Shown in pieces: positions 1-6,146 of a stretch of 9,084 nucleotides of DNA (position 1 is the stretch's first letter; the number at the start of each line of letters is the position of its first letter). A model generated the notes under the pieces. That model ran no database searches. It had not been told where the DNA came from and saw nothing but the letters and a program-made list of their open reading frames with translations. The stretch lies in the NCBI GenBank assembly GCA_949346185.1, contig CASGVX010000074.1:1-9084 (forward strand), read 5' to 3'. The position numbers and the translations under genes were made by a program. Source of the stretch: an uncultured Lachnospiraceae bacterium. Lineage in GTDB: Bacteria; Bacillota; Clostridia; Lachnospirales; Lachnospiraceae.

Positions 1-266
1 GGAGTCACCGTATCTGCAATCTTATGAAATACCGTCTCTGACACCACCTCCCAGGCAACCCGGCCAGTGATATCCCGCCAATCCTCCCCCTGAGATTCCC
101 AAAACCTCTCAGATAAATAAATGGACTGCAATTTTCCACAGCCAAAGGCTTCCCGCACCATCTTCACGCCCTCTGCCAGAAAGCACTTTCTCTTTCTCCG
201 CTCTCTGGCAGACTTCTGCAATTTTACTATTTCCTTTATCTTCCCATTGGATTCGCTGGTAATCAT
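1..266 (-). CDS. TrmH/SpoU-family RNA 2'-O-methyltransferase, N-terminal part (runs off the left edge)
   Basis: Reading from an ATG at 266 to the window edge gives 88 codons without a stop. The protein begins MITSESNGKIKEIVKLQ, followed by a basic stretch (SARERRKRK, residues 19-27) and FLAEGVKMVREA (residues 29-40). This is the usual opening of TrmH-family rRNA/tRNA ribose methyltransferases: a small substrate-binding domain with the 'LQKSARERRK...F(L/V)xEGxKMxxEA' pattern. The fragment ends at SETVFHKIADTVT, the place where family members read 'tPQG' before the SAM-binding SPOUT knot domain. That catalytic domain lies outside the window, so the target nucleotide cannot be named. A GGAAAGG at 280-286 is a possible ribosome binding site, although 13 nt from the start is rather long. 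The gene begins 36 nt after the prfA stop and is probably co-transcribed with it. A shorter open frame over the same bases (109-303) is a shadow. Confidence 0.85.
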   Translation of the reverse strand, partial: MITSESNGKIKEIVKLQKSARERRKRKCFLAEGVKMVREAFGCGKLQSIYLSERFWESQGEDWRDITGRVAWEVVSETVFHKIADTVT

Positions 267-302
267 ACGATATCAAAAACCTTTCCAAACATTCGCAGAG
301 CA

Positions 303-1379
303 TCAGGCGCTCTCATTCAGTCTCTCTAGCTTCGCAGTCTGATCTGCCACAATAATATTTTGTAAAATCTCGCTGATATCTCCCTCCAGCACTTCATTGA
401 GACGGTGGCTGGTAAATTTGATTCTATGGTCTGTCACCCTGCCCTGTGGAAAATTATAGGTCCTAATCTTCTCCGAGCGGTCTCCAGTGCCCACCTGGCT
501 CTTCCTCTCCGCCGCCTGCTCGCTGGCCGCCTTCTCCTGCTCCATATCGTAAATGCGGGAGCGCAGCACCTTCATTGCCTTATCCTTATTCTTCAGCTGG
601 GACTTCTCATCCTGGCAGGTCACCACAATCCCTGTGGGAATATGGGTAATGCGCACGGCAGAGTCCGTGGTATTGACGCACTGGCCGCCATTGCCGGAAG
701 CCCGGTAGACATCAATCTTGCAGTCATTAGGATCCACGAAAACCTCCACGTCCTCCACTTCCGGCATAATCGCCACCGTGGCGGTGGAAGTGTGAATCCT
801 GCCGCCAGATTCCGTGGACGGAATCCGCTGCACCCTATGAACCCCGCTCTCATACTTTAACTTAGAATACGCCCCATTGCCAATCACCATGAACACGATT
901 TCCTTGAAGCCGCCAATACCGTTCTCGTTGGCGCTCATCACCTCCACCTTCCAGCGATTCCCCTCCGCATACTTAGAGTACATGCGGAACAAATCCGCCG
1001 CAAAAAGAGCCGCCTCGTCACCGCCGGCACCGCCGCGGATTTCCACGATGACATTCTTATCATCATTGGGATCCTTGGGGAGCATGAGAATCTTGAGTTC
1101 CTGCTCGCAGCGCTCCACTGCCTCCCTGCAGTCCCCCAGTTCCTCCTTGGCCATCTCCCGCATCTCCTCGTCGCTCTCTTCCTCCAAGAGTGCCAAACTA
1201 TCCTCCACGCCCTCTTTCGCCTTCTTGTATTCCATATACTTATCCACGATGGGCGTCAGCTCATTCTGCTCCTTCATCAGCTGGCGGTACTTCTCCTGAT
1301 TGCTGACAGTATCCGGATCTGTCAGTTCCATATTGATTTCCTCCAGCCTGCGCACCAAATCCTCCAAACGGTCAAACAT
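303..1379 (-). CDS. prfA: Peptide chain release factor 1 (RF1)
   Basis: The product recognises UAA and UAG in the ribosomal A site and triggers hydrolysis of peptidyl-tRNA. It has 358 residues, the normal RF1 length. The sequence shows the N-terminal coiled region (1-100), the GGAGGDEA motif (116-123), the codon-recognition tripeptide in RVQRIPSTES (PST at 187-189, in place of the PAT/PVT of many RF1s and clearly not the SPF of RF2), and the catalytic loop GNGGQCVNTTDS with GGQ at 231-233. The start is the ATG at 1379 because GGAGG (1387-1391) lies 7 nt upstream. The frame is open further upstream to 1427, but that extension has no homology-like sequence and would lie over the ribosome binding site. 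The gene lies 35 nt after prmC, whose product methylates the Gln of this GGQ loop. Confidence 0.97.
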   Translation of the reverse strand: MFDRLEDLVRRLEEINMELTDPDTVSNQEKYRQLMKEQNELTPIVDKYMEYKKAKEGVEDSLALLEEESDEEMREMAKEELGDCREAVERCEQELKILMLPKDPNDDKNVIVEIRGGAGGDEAALFAADLFRMYSKYAEGNRWKVEVMSANENGIGGFKEIVFMVIGNGAYSKLKYESGVHRVQRIPSTESGGRIHTSTATVAIMPEVEDVEVFVDPNDCKIDVYRASGNGGQCVNTTDSAVRITHIPTGIVVTCQDEKSQLKNKDKAMKVLRSRIYDMEQEKAASEQAAERKSQVGTGDRSEKIRTYNFPQGRVTDHRIKFTSHRLNEVLEGDISEILQNIIVADQTAKLERLNESA

Positions 1380-1414
1380 CTTCTTACCTCCATTCCCAGA
1401 TGCCTTCCTGCATA

Positions 1415-2254
1415 TCACTGCCGGCAAAGCCCATATTCTCCAATCACCACTCTATCATGTCCGGCATAGTCCTTCCTACGGCATATAGGACAGTATCCTG
1501 CCTTTTCCATATAGCGCTCCACTTCCCCGCCCTGGTCATGCCCGATTTCAAATGCCAGAATGCCCCCGGGGGATAGGAAGCCCCCAGCCTCCGCCACAAT
1601 CCTGCGGTAGAAATCCAGCCCATCCTCTCCCCCATCCAAGGCAATCCTAGGCTCATGCTCCCGCACTTCCTCCTCCAGCCCATTGATGACGGCCGGGGGA
1701 ATATAGGGGGGATTGGATACAATCAAGTCAAAGGTTCCCCTGACCCGCTCAAACAAATCACTCTCTATCAAAGAAACACCGCCGCCCAACTGCCGGTTAT
1801 TATGCTCCGCCACTCGAAGAGCCTCCCGGGAAACGTCCGTCCCGACACAGCATTCGGGGGTTCCCAGCACCGCCAAAGAAATAGCGATGCATCCGGTGCC
1901 AGTACACAGGTCAAGCACCCGCTTTCCCTCCGCCATGGGCAGCACCGCCTCCACCAGAACCTCCGTATCCTGCCTGGGAATCAGCACATTTTCATTCACA
2001 GAAAAGGGGAGGCCCATAAATTCCTGCTCCCCGGTAATCTGCTGCACTGGCACGCGCCTCTTCCTCATTTCTATCTTTTCCCAATACGCTTCCTGCCATT
2101 CCGGCAAGGCGTCCTCCCCGCTATGCAGATAATAGCCTGCCCTGCTAAGGCCAGTCACGCAGGAAAATAAAATCCATGCATCTGTCTTGGCTTCCAAAAT
2201 CCCCCTGTCGGCCAATGCATCCGTTCCAAGACGAAGCAGTTCCCCATTGGTCAT
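1415..2254 (-). CDS. prmC: Peptide chain release factor N5-glutamine methyltransferase
   Basis: PrmC transfers a methyl group from S-adenosylmethionine to the glutamine of the GGQ motif in RF1 and RF2, which speeds peptide release. The 279-residue protein has the helical N-terminal RF-binding domain (1-80), the conserved LIPRQDTE segment (91-98), SAM motif I VLDLCTGTGC (113-122), the acidic ribose-binding region near GTDVS (138-142), and the catalytic NPPYIPP (181-187) that holds the target amide. The frame also permits a TTG at 2260, but the ATG at 2254 gives the usual family N-terminus (MTNGELL) and has AGAGGAAAG 7 nt upstream. Only 2 nt separate it from the stop of the upstream DUF1385 gene, so the two are probably translationally coupled. 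Its substrate gene prfA follows directly. Confidence 0.96.
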   Translation of the reverse strand: MTNGELLRLGTDALADRGILEAKTDAWILFSCVTGLSRAGYYLHSGEDALPEWQEAYWEKIEMRKRRVPVQQITGEQEFMGLPFSVNENVLIPRQDTEVLVEAVLPMAEGKRVLDLCTGTGCIAISLAVLGTPECCVGTDVSREALRVAEHNNRQLGGGVSLIESDLFERVRGTFDLIVSNPPYIPPAVINGLEEEVREHEPRIALDGGEDGLDFYRRIVAEAGGFLSPGGILAFEIGHDQGGEVERYMEKAGYCPICRRKDYAGHDRVVIGEYGLCRQ

Positions 2255-2256
2255 CC

Positions 2257-3477
2257 TCAATCTTTCCTCTTCTCGCTGTCAAAATAATGGTCTAACTTCG
2301 CCAGATTGTCCTCCTCCAGTTCCTCTTCCATCTCTTGCAGCATCTCTTCCCTGCGGTGCTTCCTCTTTTGGGCATCCTCCGCAATCTTTTCCAGTTCCGC
2401 TTCCTTGCGCTCCTGCTCCATAATCCTGCGAGCCCGCTCGTTTGCCCTGCGGGCATTCTCCTCCTCCCGCAGCCGGATTTCCTCTGCCAGTTCCGCCCTA
2501 GTCTTCTTTCTGCGGGAATCCTCCCTCTGTCCCTTCTGCAGTTTCGCCTTGCTCTTCTTTGCCGCAATACATCTCTTCTGGTACTCCCTCCAGTCAAAAA
2601 CTTCCTCCACGGAGGCAATCGCCACTTCAATCATGCGATTGTCCGGCTCCCTAGTGGTGAGCATCTGCAAAAGCATTCCCGGCTTGCTCAGCACCTTCAC
2701 CGCCCTGCTGTCACTGTTGCCCGCCCAATGGATAAACTCGTAGGACACCCCGGCAATCACCGGAACCAGAACGATTCTGGATAAAATGCGCAGCCACATA
2801 TTATTAAAATGAATGAACATAAAGAAAATAATGCTCAAAAAAATCACGATAAACAAAAAACTGGTACCGCACCTCCTATGATGCTTTGACTGCCGCCGCA
2901 CATTTTCCACCGTCAGTTCAAACCCATTTTCTATGCAATTGATAGACTTATGTTCCGCCCCATGATACATAAAGGTTCGCCGGATATCTTCCATAAAGGA
3001 AATCGCCACCACATATCCCACGAAGAGCACCACGCGAATCAATCCTTCGATAGCAGCCAATGCCGCAAAAGAGGTGATGTACTTGCTAAGCATCTGAGAC
3101 AGGAAATAGGGGAGCAGCATGAATGCCGCCACGGCAACCACGATGGAAAGAGCCACGGTAATCGCCATCTGTATTTTCTCCCTGCTCTCCTGCTTCTCCT
3201 GATTCTTCTGGGACTCCTTGCGTTCCTCTTCCTCCTCATAAAAACTGGCAGAATATGTCAACGTACGCATTCCCAATACCAGAGACTCCACAAATGCTAC
3301 AATGCCCCGCACGATCGGAAGCCTGAAAAACAAGGAACGCTCCGCCAGACTCCTGCACTTTCCCCTAGTTACCGCAATCTCGCCATCAGGCTTTCTCACC
3401 GCCACAGCATAGATTGATTTATTTCTCATCATGACGCCCTCTAGGACCGCCTGTCCGCCTATTCCAGATGATTTCAT
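2257..3477 (-). CDS. yqhQ: DUF1385 (YqhQ-type, COG3872) membrane protein with a long charged C-terminal helix
   Basis: The 406-residue protein opens with MKSSGIGGQAVLEGVMMRNK, the signature of the DUF1385/YqhQ family, which has been described as a predicted metal-dependent enzyme but has no settled function. Hydrophobic segments at about 103-125, 136-160, 206-224 and 229-246 predict four membrane helices. Between them lies a polar block with conserved-looking His and Cys residues: YHGAEHKSINCIENG (171-185) and KHHRRCGTSFL (198-208). REPDN (276-280) follows the last helix. Residues from about 305 to 390 are almost entirely Glu, Arg, Lys and Ala and look like a coiled coil or single alpha-helix. 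From memory the Bacillus protein is near 320 residues, so this tail is extra. The start is the ATG at 3477, with GAGG (3484-3487) 6 nt upstream. The open frame back to 3549 would begin inside a hairpin and is not used. The neighbourhood (rpmE, prmC, prfA) suggests a link to translation, but that is inference. Confidence 0.9.
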   Translation of the reverse strand: MKSSGIGGQAVLEGVMMRNKSIYAVAVRKPDGEIAVTRGKCRSLAERSLFFRLPIVRGIVAFVESLVLGMRTLTYSASFYEEEEERKESQKNQEKQESREKIQMAITVALSIVVAVAAFMLLPYFLSQMLSKYITSFAALAAIEGLIRVVLFVGYVVAISFMEDIRRTFMYHGAEHKSINCIENGFELTVENVRRQSKHHRRCGTSFLFIVIFLSIIFFMFIHFNNMWLRILSRIVLVPVIAGVSYEFIHWAGNSDSRAVKVLSKPGMLLQMLTTREPDNRMIEVAIASVEEVFDWREYQKRCIAAKKSKAKLQKGQREDSRRKKTRAELAEEIRLREEENARRANERARRIMEQERKEAELEKIAEDAQKRKHRREEMLQEMEEELEEDNLAKLDHYFDSEKRKD

Positions 3478-3520
3478 CCCATACCTCATTTCTGCATCTA
3501 TTGTTTTCGCCACGCATTCA

Positions 3521-3549
3521 ATAATAACACAAATGGTCACAGATTCCAA
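3521..3549 (-). promoter_or_regulatory. Candidate sigma-A promoter for yqhQ-prmC-prfA
   Basis: On the minus strand TTGGAA (3549-3544) and TATTAT (3526-3521) are separated by 17 nt, matching the -35/-10 consensus at 4/6 and 5/6 positions. Initiation would fall near 3514, leaving a leader of about 37 nt before the yqhQ ATG. The -35 box and spacer lie in the loop edge and distal arm of the hairpin at 3532-3573, so terminator and promoter are interleaved. Prediction only. Confidence 0.5.
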
Positions 3550-3573
3550 GTACCTTTAGAATCTGTGACCATT
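3532..3573 (-). terminator. Perfect 15-bp hairpin after rpmE, probable terminator
   Basis: The arms 3532-3546 and 3559-3573 are exact reverse complements (15 bp) around a 12-nt loop. On the minus strand the hairpin is followed by a T-rich run (ATTTGTGTTATTATT), so it can serve as an intrinsic terminator for rpmE, whose stop codon lies 34 nt upstream. The T tract is interrupted, so read-through into yqhQ is likely. A weaker GGCC-based stem-loop (about 3577-3595) sits between it and the rpmE stop. Confidence 0.6.
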
Positions 3574-3607
3574 ATTAAGGCCCACTTTAAACAGGCCAGT
3601 GATGTCA

Positions 3608-3814
3608 CTAATTAGACTGCATACCATATCTGCGGTTGAACTTGTCAATCGCACCACGAGCCTTAACTGCCTTCTGCTGACCCGTATAGAAAGAATGACA
3701 CTTAGAACAGATTTCTACATGAATCTCTTCCTTTGTAGAACCAGTGACAAACTCATTTCCACAGTTGCAGACAACTTTGGCCTGATAGTAGTCCGGATGA
3801 ATTCCTTCTCTCAT
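3608..3814 (-). CDS. rpmE: 50S ribosomal protein bL31 (zinc-binding type)
   Basis: This 68-residue protein is bL31, which lies at the subunit interface of the ribosome as part of an intersubunit bridge. It begins MREGIHPDYYQAKVVCNCGN, and the Cys residues C16, C18, C36 and C39 form the zinc ribbon of the C+ form. This distinguishes it from the zinc-free paralogue that replaces it under zinc starvation. The C-terminal half has the typical SKCHSFYTGQQK and GAIDKFNRRYG. The start is the ATG at 3814, with GGAGGG (3820-3825) 5 nt upstream. The frame remains open for 45 codons further upstream, but that part lacks family similarity and a good ribosome binding site, and is more likely leader RNA. 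The gene follows rho, as in Bacillus subtilis, and has its own predicted promoter. Confidence 0.97.
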   Translation of the reverse strand: MREGIHPDYYQAKVVCNCGNEFVTGSTKEEIHVEICSKCHSFYTGQQKAVKARGAIDKFNRRYGMQSN

Positions 3815-3960
3815 GGTTACCCTCCATTCCGCCATCCCTAATATACTGACATATTGATCAGCAGCAAGGCTGCTCGTCTCTTCCCAACATGCCAACACAC
3901 CAGATAGCAAATACATATACGAAAAAGAGCATCTCTTTTCGATTATCATTTTGACACAAC
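3815..3960 (-). promoter_or_regulatory. Long rpmE 5' leader with stem-loops, candidate bL31 autoregulatory leader
   Basis: From the predicted start of transcription near 3960 to the rpmE ATG there are about 146 nt, long for a 68-codon gene. The leader can form a stem-loop at 3920-3941 (CGAAAAGAG pairing with CTCTTTTTCG, with one bulged base) and a 6-bp hairpin AGCAGC/GCTGCT at 3860-3874. Leaders of bL31 genes are known to be structured regulatory RNAs in several bacterial groups, including Firmicutes. I cannot confirm that this one matches a described class, so the call rests on length, position and hairpins. Confidence 0.4.
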
Positions 3961-3966
3961 TATTTA

Positions 3967-3995
3967 ACTATATCATAATAATAAACGGATTGCAA
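3967..3995 (-). promoter_or_regulatory. Candidate sigma-A promoter for rpmE
   Basis: On the minus strand TTGCAA (3995-3990), a 17-nt spacer and TATAGT (3972-3967) form a good housekeeping promoter that begins 7 nt after the rho stop codon. I see no intrinsic terminator between rho and this promoter, so rpmE may be made both from here and by read-through from rho. Confidence 0.6.
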
Positions 3996-4002
3996 GATTA
4001 AT

Positions 4003-5967
4003 TTATACAATTTTCGCTTTTTTCACCAATTGAATGAACTCTTGGTTATTCTTGGTCTTGCGGAACATGCCGATGATGCGCTCCACCGCCTCATCCGTCC
4101 TGCTGCCATTGAAAGCTTTCCTCATGAGGAAGGTCGCCTCCATCTCCTCCTGCGTCAGAAGAAGATCCTCTCTTCTCGTGCTGGATTTCGGCAAATCAAT
4201 GGAAGGGAACACCCTTCTCTCGGACAATTTCCTATCCAGTACCAGTTCCATATTGCCGGTACCCTTGAACTCCTCGAATACCACGTCATCCATCTTGCTC
4301 CCGGTATCTACCAGAGCCGTAGCCAGAATGGTCAGGCTGCCGCCCTCTCTCATGTTCCTGGCAGAGCCAAAGAAACGTTTCGGCATATGCAGGGCTGCCG
4401 GGTCCAAACCACCGGACAACGTACGCCCGCTGGGCTGCACTGTCAAATTATATGCTCTGGCCAGACGAGTGATGCTATCCAGAAGAATCATCACATCCTC
4501 CCCATGCTCCACCAGACGCTTCGCCCTCTCCATCACCATCTCGGAAACCCGCTTATGGTTTTCCGGCAGTTCGTCGAAGGTAGAATAAATCACTTCCACA
4601 TTGTGCCCCAGAATGGATTCCTTGATATCCGTCACTTCCTCCGGCCTCTCGTCGATGAGGAGCACGATGATTCGCATCTTGGGATGATTCATCTTCACCG
4701 CCTTGGCAACTTGCTTTAACAAGGTAGTCTTGCCTGTCTTTGGCTGGGAGACGATCATGCCCCTCTGCCCCTTGCCGATGGGGGAAACCAAATCCATCAT
4801 GCGCATGGACACGCTAGAGCCCGGCGTCTCCAAGCGAATCTTCTCATCCGGGAATACAGGAGTGAGCTGTTCAAACTTCACCCGCTTGCCCACCTCGTCC
4901 AAGGGGTAATCATTTATCTTCTTCAAATAAAGCAATGCGCCAAATTTATCATTTTGATTGCGAATGCGCACATTGCCCTCCAAAATATCACCAGTCCTCA
5001 ACTGAAATTTGCGAATCATGGCCGGGGAGACATACACATCCTCATCTCCCGGCAGATAATTGTCACACCGAATAAATCCATATCCCTCCGGAAGCACTTC
5101 CAAGATTCCCTGCTTGATTTCTCCGCTATCAAGCTGCTCCATCTCCGTAGCCGTTGGCGTATGGTAACTGCTGCGCTGCCTCTCGCTATTGCTGGCATTA
5201 GAATTGCTATAGTCGCTATTATAACCACTGCTATTGCTGTTGTTATAATCACTGCTATAATTGTTGTTATAGCGGGAACCGTTCCCATAATTGCCATTAT
5301 TCCCATGACTTGAATAGCCGCCATTGTTATTTCCATAATTATTATTATTTCCATAATTGCCGTTATTTCCATAGTTGCCATTATTTCCATAATTATTGCT
5401 ATTTCCATAATTATTATTTCCATAATTGCCGTTATTTCCATAATGATTGCCATTCATATAATTGTTAGAATTATAATTGCCGTTATGGTTGTAATTACCA
5501 TTATTCCCATTGTGATAATAATTTCTGTTGCTGTTATAGTTTCCATTATTGAAATTGCCAGTGTGATTTCTGTTATTTCTCATATTGTTCCCATAACCCA
5601 CATCACGCTGCTTTTCATTGAATCGAGTCATAGCCTTCCTGTTGTACGCATATCTTTTGTCATCCTCGTTTCCCACGGCTCTCCTATCCCCCATTCTTCT
5701 GGGCATATCCTCAGACCCCATAGGAGATTCTGTCTTCATCTTTTGCACTTCTGCCTGTCCTTCTACCACTGACTCTGCCAGATTTTCCTCTGTCAAGTTT
5801 TCCACATTACTTTCTGCATCTGTCCCTTGATTGCTGTTTTCCACCGTATCGCGAACTACGTTCAATAGTTCTTGCTTCCTGTAACTTGTCACACTCTTAA
5901 TTCCTAACTTCTTGGCTGCTAATCGCAGCTCCACTAACGATAATCCTTCATAATCTTCAAATTTCAA
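4003..5967 (-). CDS. rho: Transcription termination factor Rho with a large Asn/Gly/Tyr-rich insertion
   Basis: Rho is a hexameric RNA helicase that loads on nascent RNA and releases RNA polymerase. This 654-residue form is about 230 residues longer than the E. coli or B. subtilis proteins. Domains in order: Rho_N helical domain (1-43); acidic linker (44-90); basic Arg-rich stretch (90-135); a low-complexity region of Asn, Gly, Tyr and Ser (about 126-262); the cold-shock-like RNA-binding domain (about 279-352, with YGFIR and DVYVSP); and the RecA-like ATPase with Walker A QPKTGKTT (408-415), Walker B VLLIDERPEE (435-444), Q-loop LSGGLDPAAL (517-526) and R-loop EEFKGTGNMEL (565-575). All core motifs are intact, so the enzyme should be active. 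Translation starts at a TTG (5967) with GGAGGG 7 nt upstream; the next in-frame Met is residue 77. The insertion resembles prion-like or phase-separating insertions reported in Clostridium botulinum and Bacteroides Rho; that behaviour is inference here. Confidence 0.96.
   Translation of the reverse strand: MKFEDYEGLSLVELRLAAKKLGIKSVTSYRKQELLNVVRDTVENSNQGTDAESNVENLTEENLAESVVEGQAEVQKMKTESPMGSEDMPRRMGDRRAVGNEDDKRYAYNRKAMTRFNEKQRDVGYGNNMRNNRNHTGNFNNGNYNSNRNYYHNGNNGNYNHNGNYNSNNYMNGNHYGNNGNYGNNNYGNSNNYGNNGNYGNNGNYGNNNNYGNNNGGYSSHGNNGNYGNGSRYNNNYSSDYNNSNSSGYNSDYSNSNASNSERQRSSYHTPTATEMEQLDSGEIKQGILEVLPEGYGFIRCDNYLPGDEDVYVSPAMIRKFQLRTGDILEGNVRIRNQNDKFGALLYLKKINDYPLDEVGKRVKFEQLTPVFPDEKIRLETPGSSVSMRMMDLVSPIGKGQRGMIVSQPKTGKTTLLKQVAKAVKMNHPKMRIIVLLIDERPEEVTDIKESILGHNVEVIYSTFDELPENHKRVSEMVMERAKRLVEHGEDVMILLDSITRLARAYNLTVQPSGRTLSGGLDPAALHMPKRFFGSARNMREGGSLTILATALVDTGSKMDDVVFEEFKGTGNMELVLDRKLSERRVFPSIDLPKSSTRREDLLLTQEEMEATFLMRKAFNGSRTDEAVERIIGMFRKTKNNQEFIQLVKKAKIV
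5327..5431 (-). repeat. 18-nt tandem repeat inside the rho insertion
   Basis: Read on the plus strand, four consecutive 18-nt units begin with TTATTTCCATA (5327-5344, 5345-5362, 5363-5380, 5381-5398). They are followed by a 15-nt variant (5399-5413) and a further unit at 5414-5431 that is identical to the one at 5345-5362. The units encode Asn-Tyr-Gly-Asn-Asn-Gly-like hexapeptides on the minus strand. The array is in frame, so gain or loss of units would change the length of Rho without breaking it. Degenerate AAT/TAT/GGA-coded copies extend on both sides (about 5280-5560). Confidence 0.9.
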
Positions 5968-5974
5968 TCGCTAT

Positions 5975-5980
5975 CCCTCC
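5975..5980 (-). promoter_or_regulatory. rho: Ribosome binding site that fixes the TTG start of rho
   Basis: GGAGGG on the minus strand lies 7 nt before TTG at 5967-5965. No ATG or GTG start is available near the conserved N-terminal domain (next Met at residue 77), so this site supports TTG initiation at 5967. Confidence 0.85.
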
Positions 5981-6087
5981 GATAAATTAAATTTTTACTC
6001 TGTGGTAAAAGCTAGACATGTTAAATTGCAGATTCACAGAAATCTCTTCAATACAAACCAAACACATCATGAGATTATATCTCCTAT

Positions 6088-6116
6088 AGAATACGATTTT
6101 TTTTCCTATTTGTCAA
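6088..6116 (-). promoter_or_regulatory. Candidate sigma-A promoter for rho
   Basis: On the minus strand a perfect TTGACA (6116-6111) is followed after 17 nt by TATTCT (6093-6088). The spacer holds a run of eight A. Transcription would start near 6081, giving a rho leader of about 114 nt. The leader contains only short stem-loops (for example AGATT/AATCT). Rho genes are often autoregulated in their leaders, but nothing here proves it. Confidence 0.65.
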
Positions 6117-6146
6117 GCAGAAAAATCTATGATAAAGTAGAGGAAT

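Noticed and set aside
109..303. A complete 64-codon minus-strand frame
   Set aside because: It overlaps the TrmH-family gene in another frame and its product resembles nothing, whereas the alternative frame has family motifs.
3478..3549. Extension of the YqhQ protein to an ATG at 3549
   Set aside because: That start lies within the loop of the 15-bp hairpin and upstream of the predicted transcription start; the ATG at 3477 has GAGG at 6 nt and gives the family N-terminus.
3815..3949. N-terminal extension of bL31 back to an ATG at 3949
   Set aside because: The added 45 residues have no family similarity, the ATG at 3949 lacks a ribosome binding site, and GGAGGG stands 5 nt before the ATG at 3814.
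5327..5441. Regularly spaced repeats resembling a CRISPR array
   Set aside because: Units are only 18 nt, directly adjacent with no unique spacers, in frame with Rho, and no cas genes are present.
5016..5453. A 145-codon minus-strand frame made of Ile/Met/Glu repeats over the rho insertion
   Set aside because: It is the shifted reading of the 18-nt rho repeat; its regularity comes from the DNA repeat, it has no ribosome binding site of note, and the rho frame is continuous on both sides.
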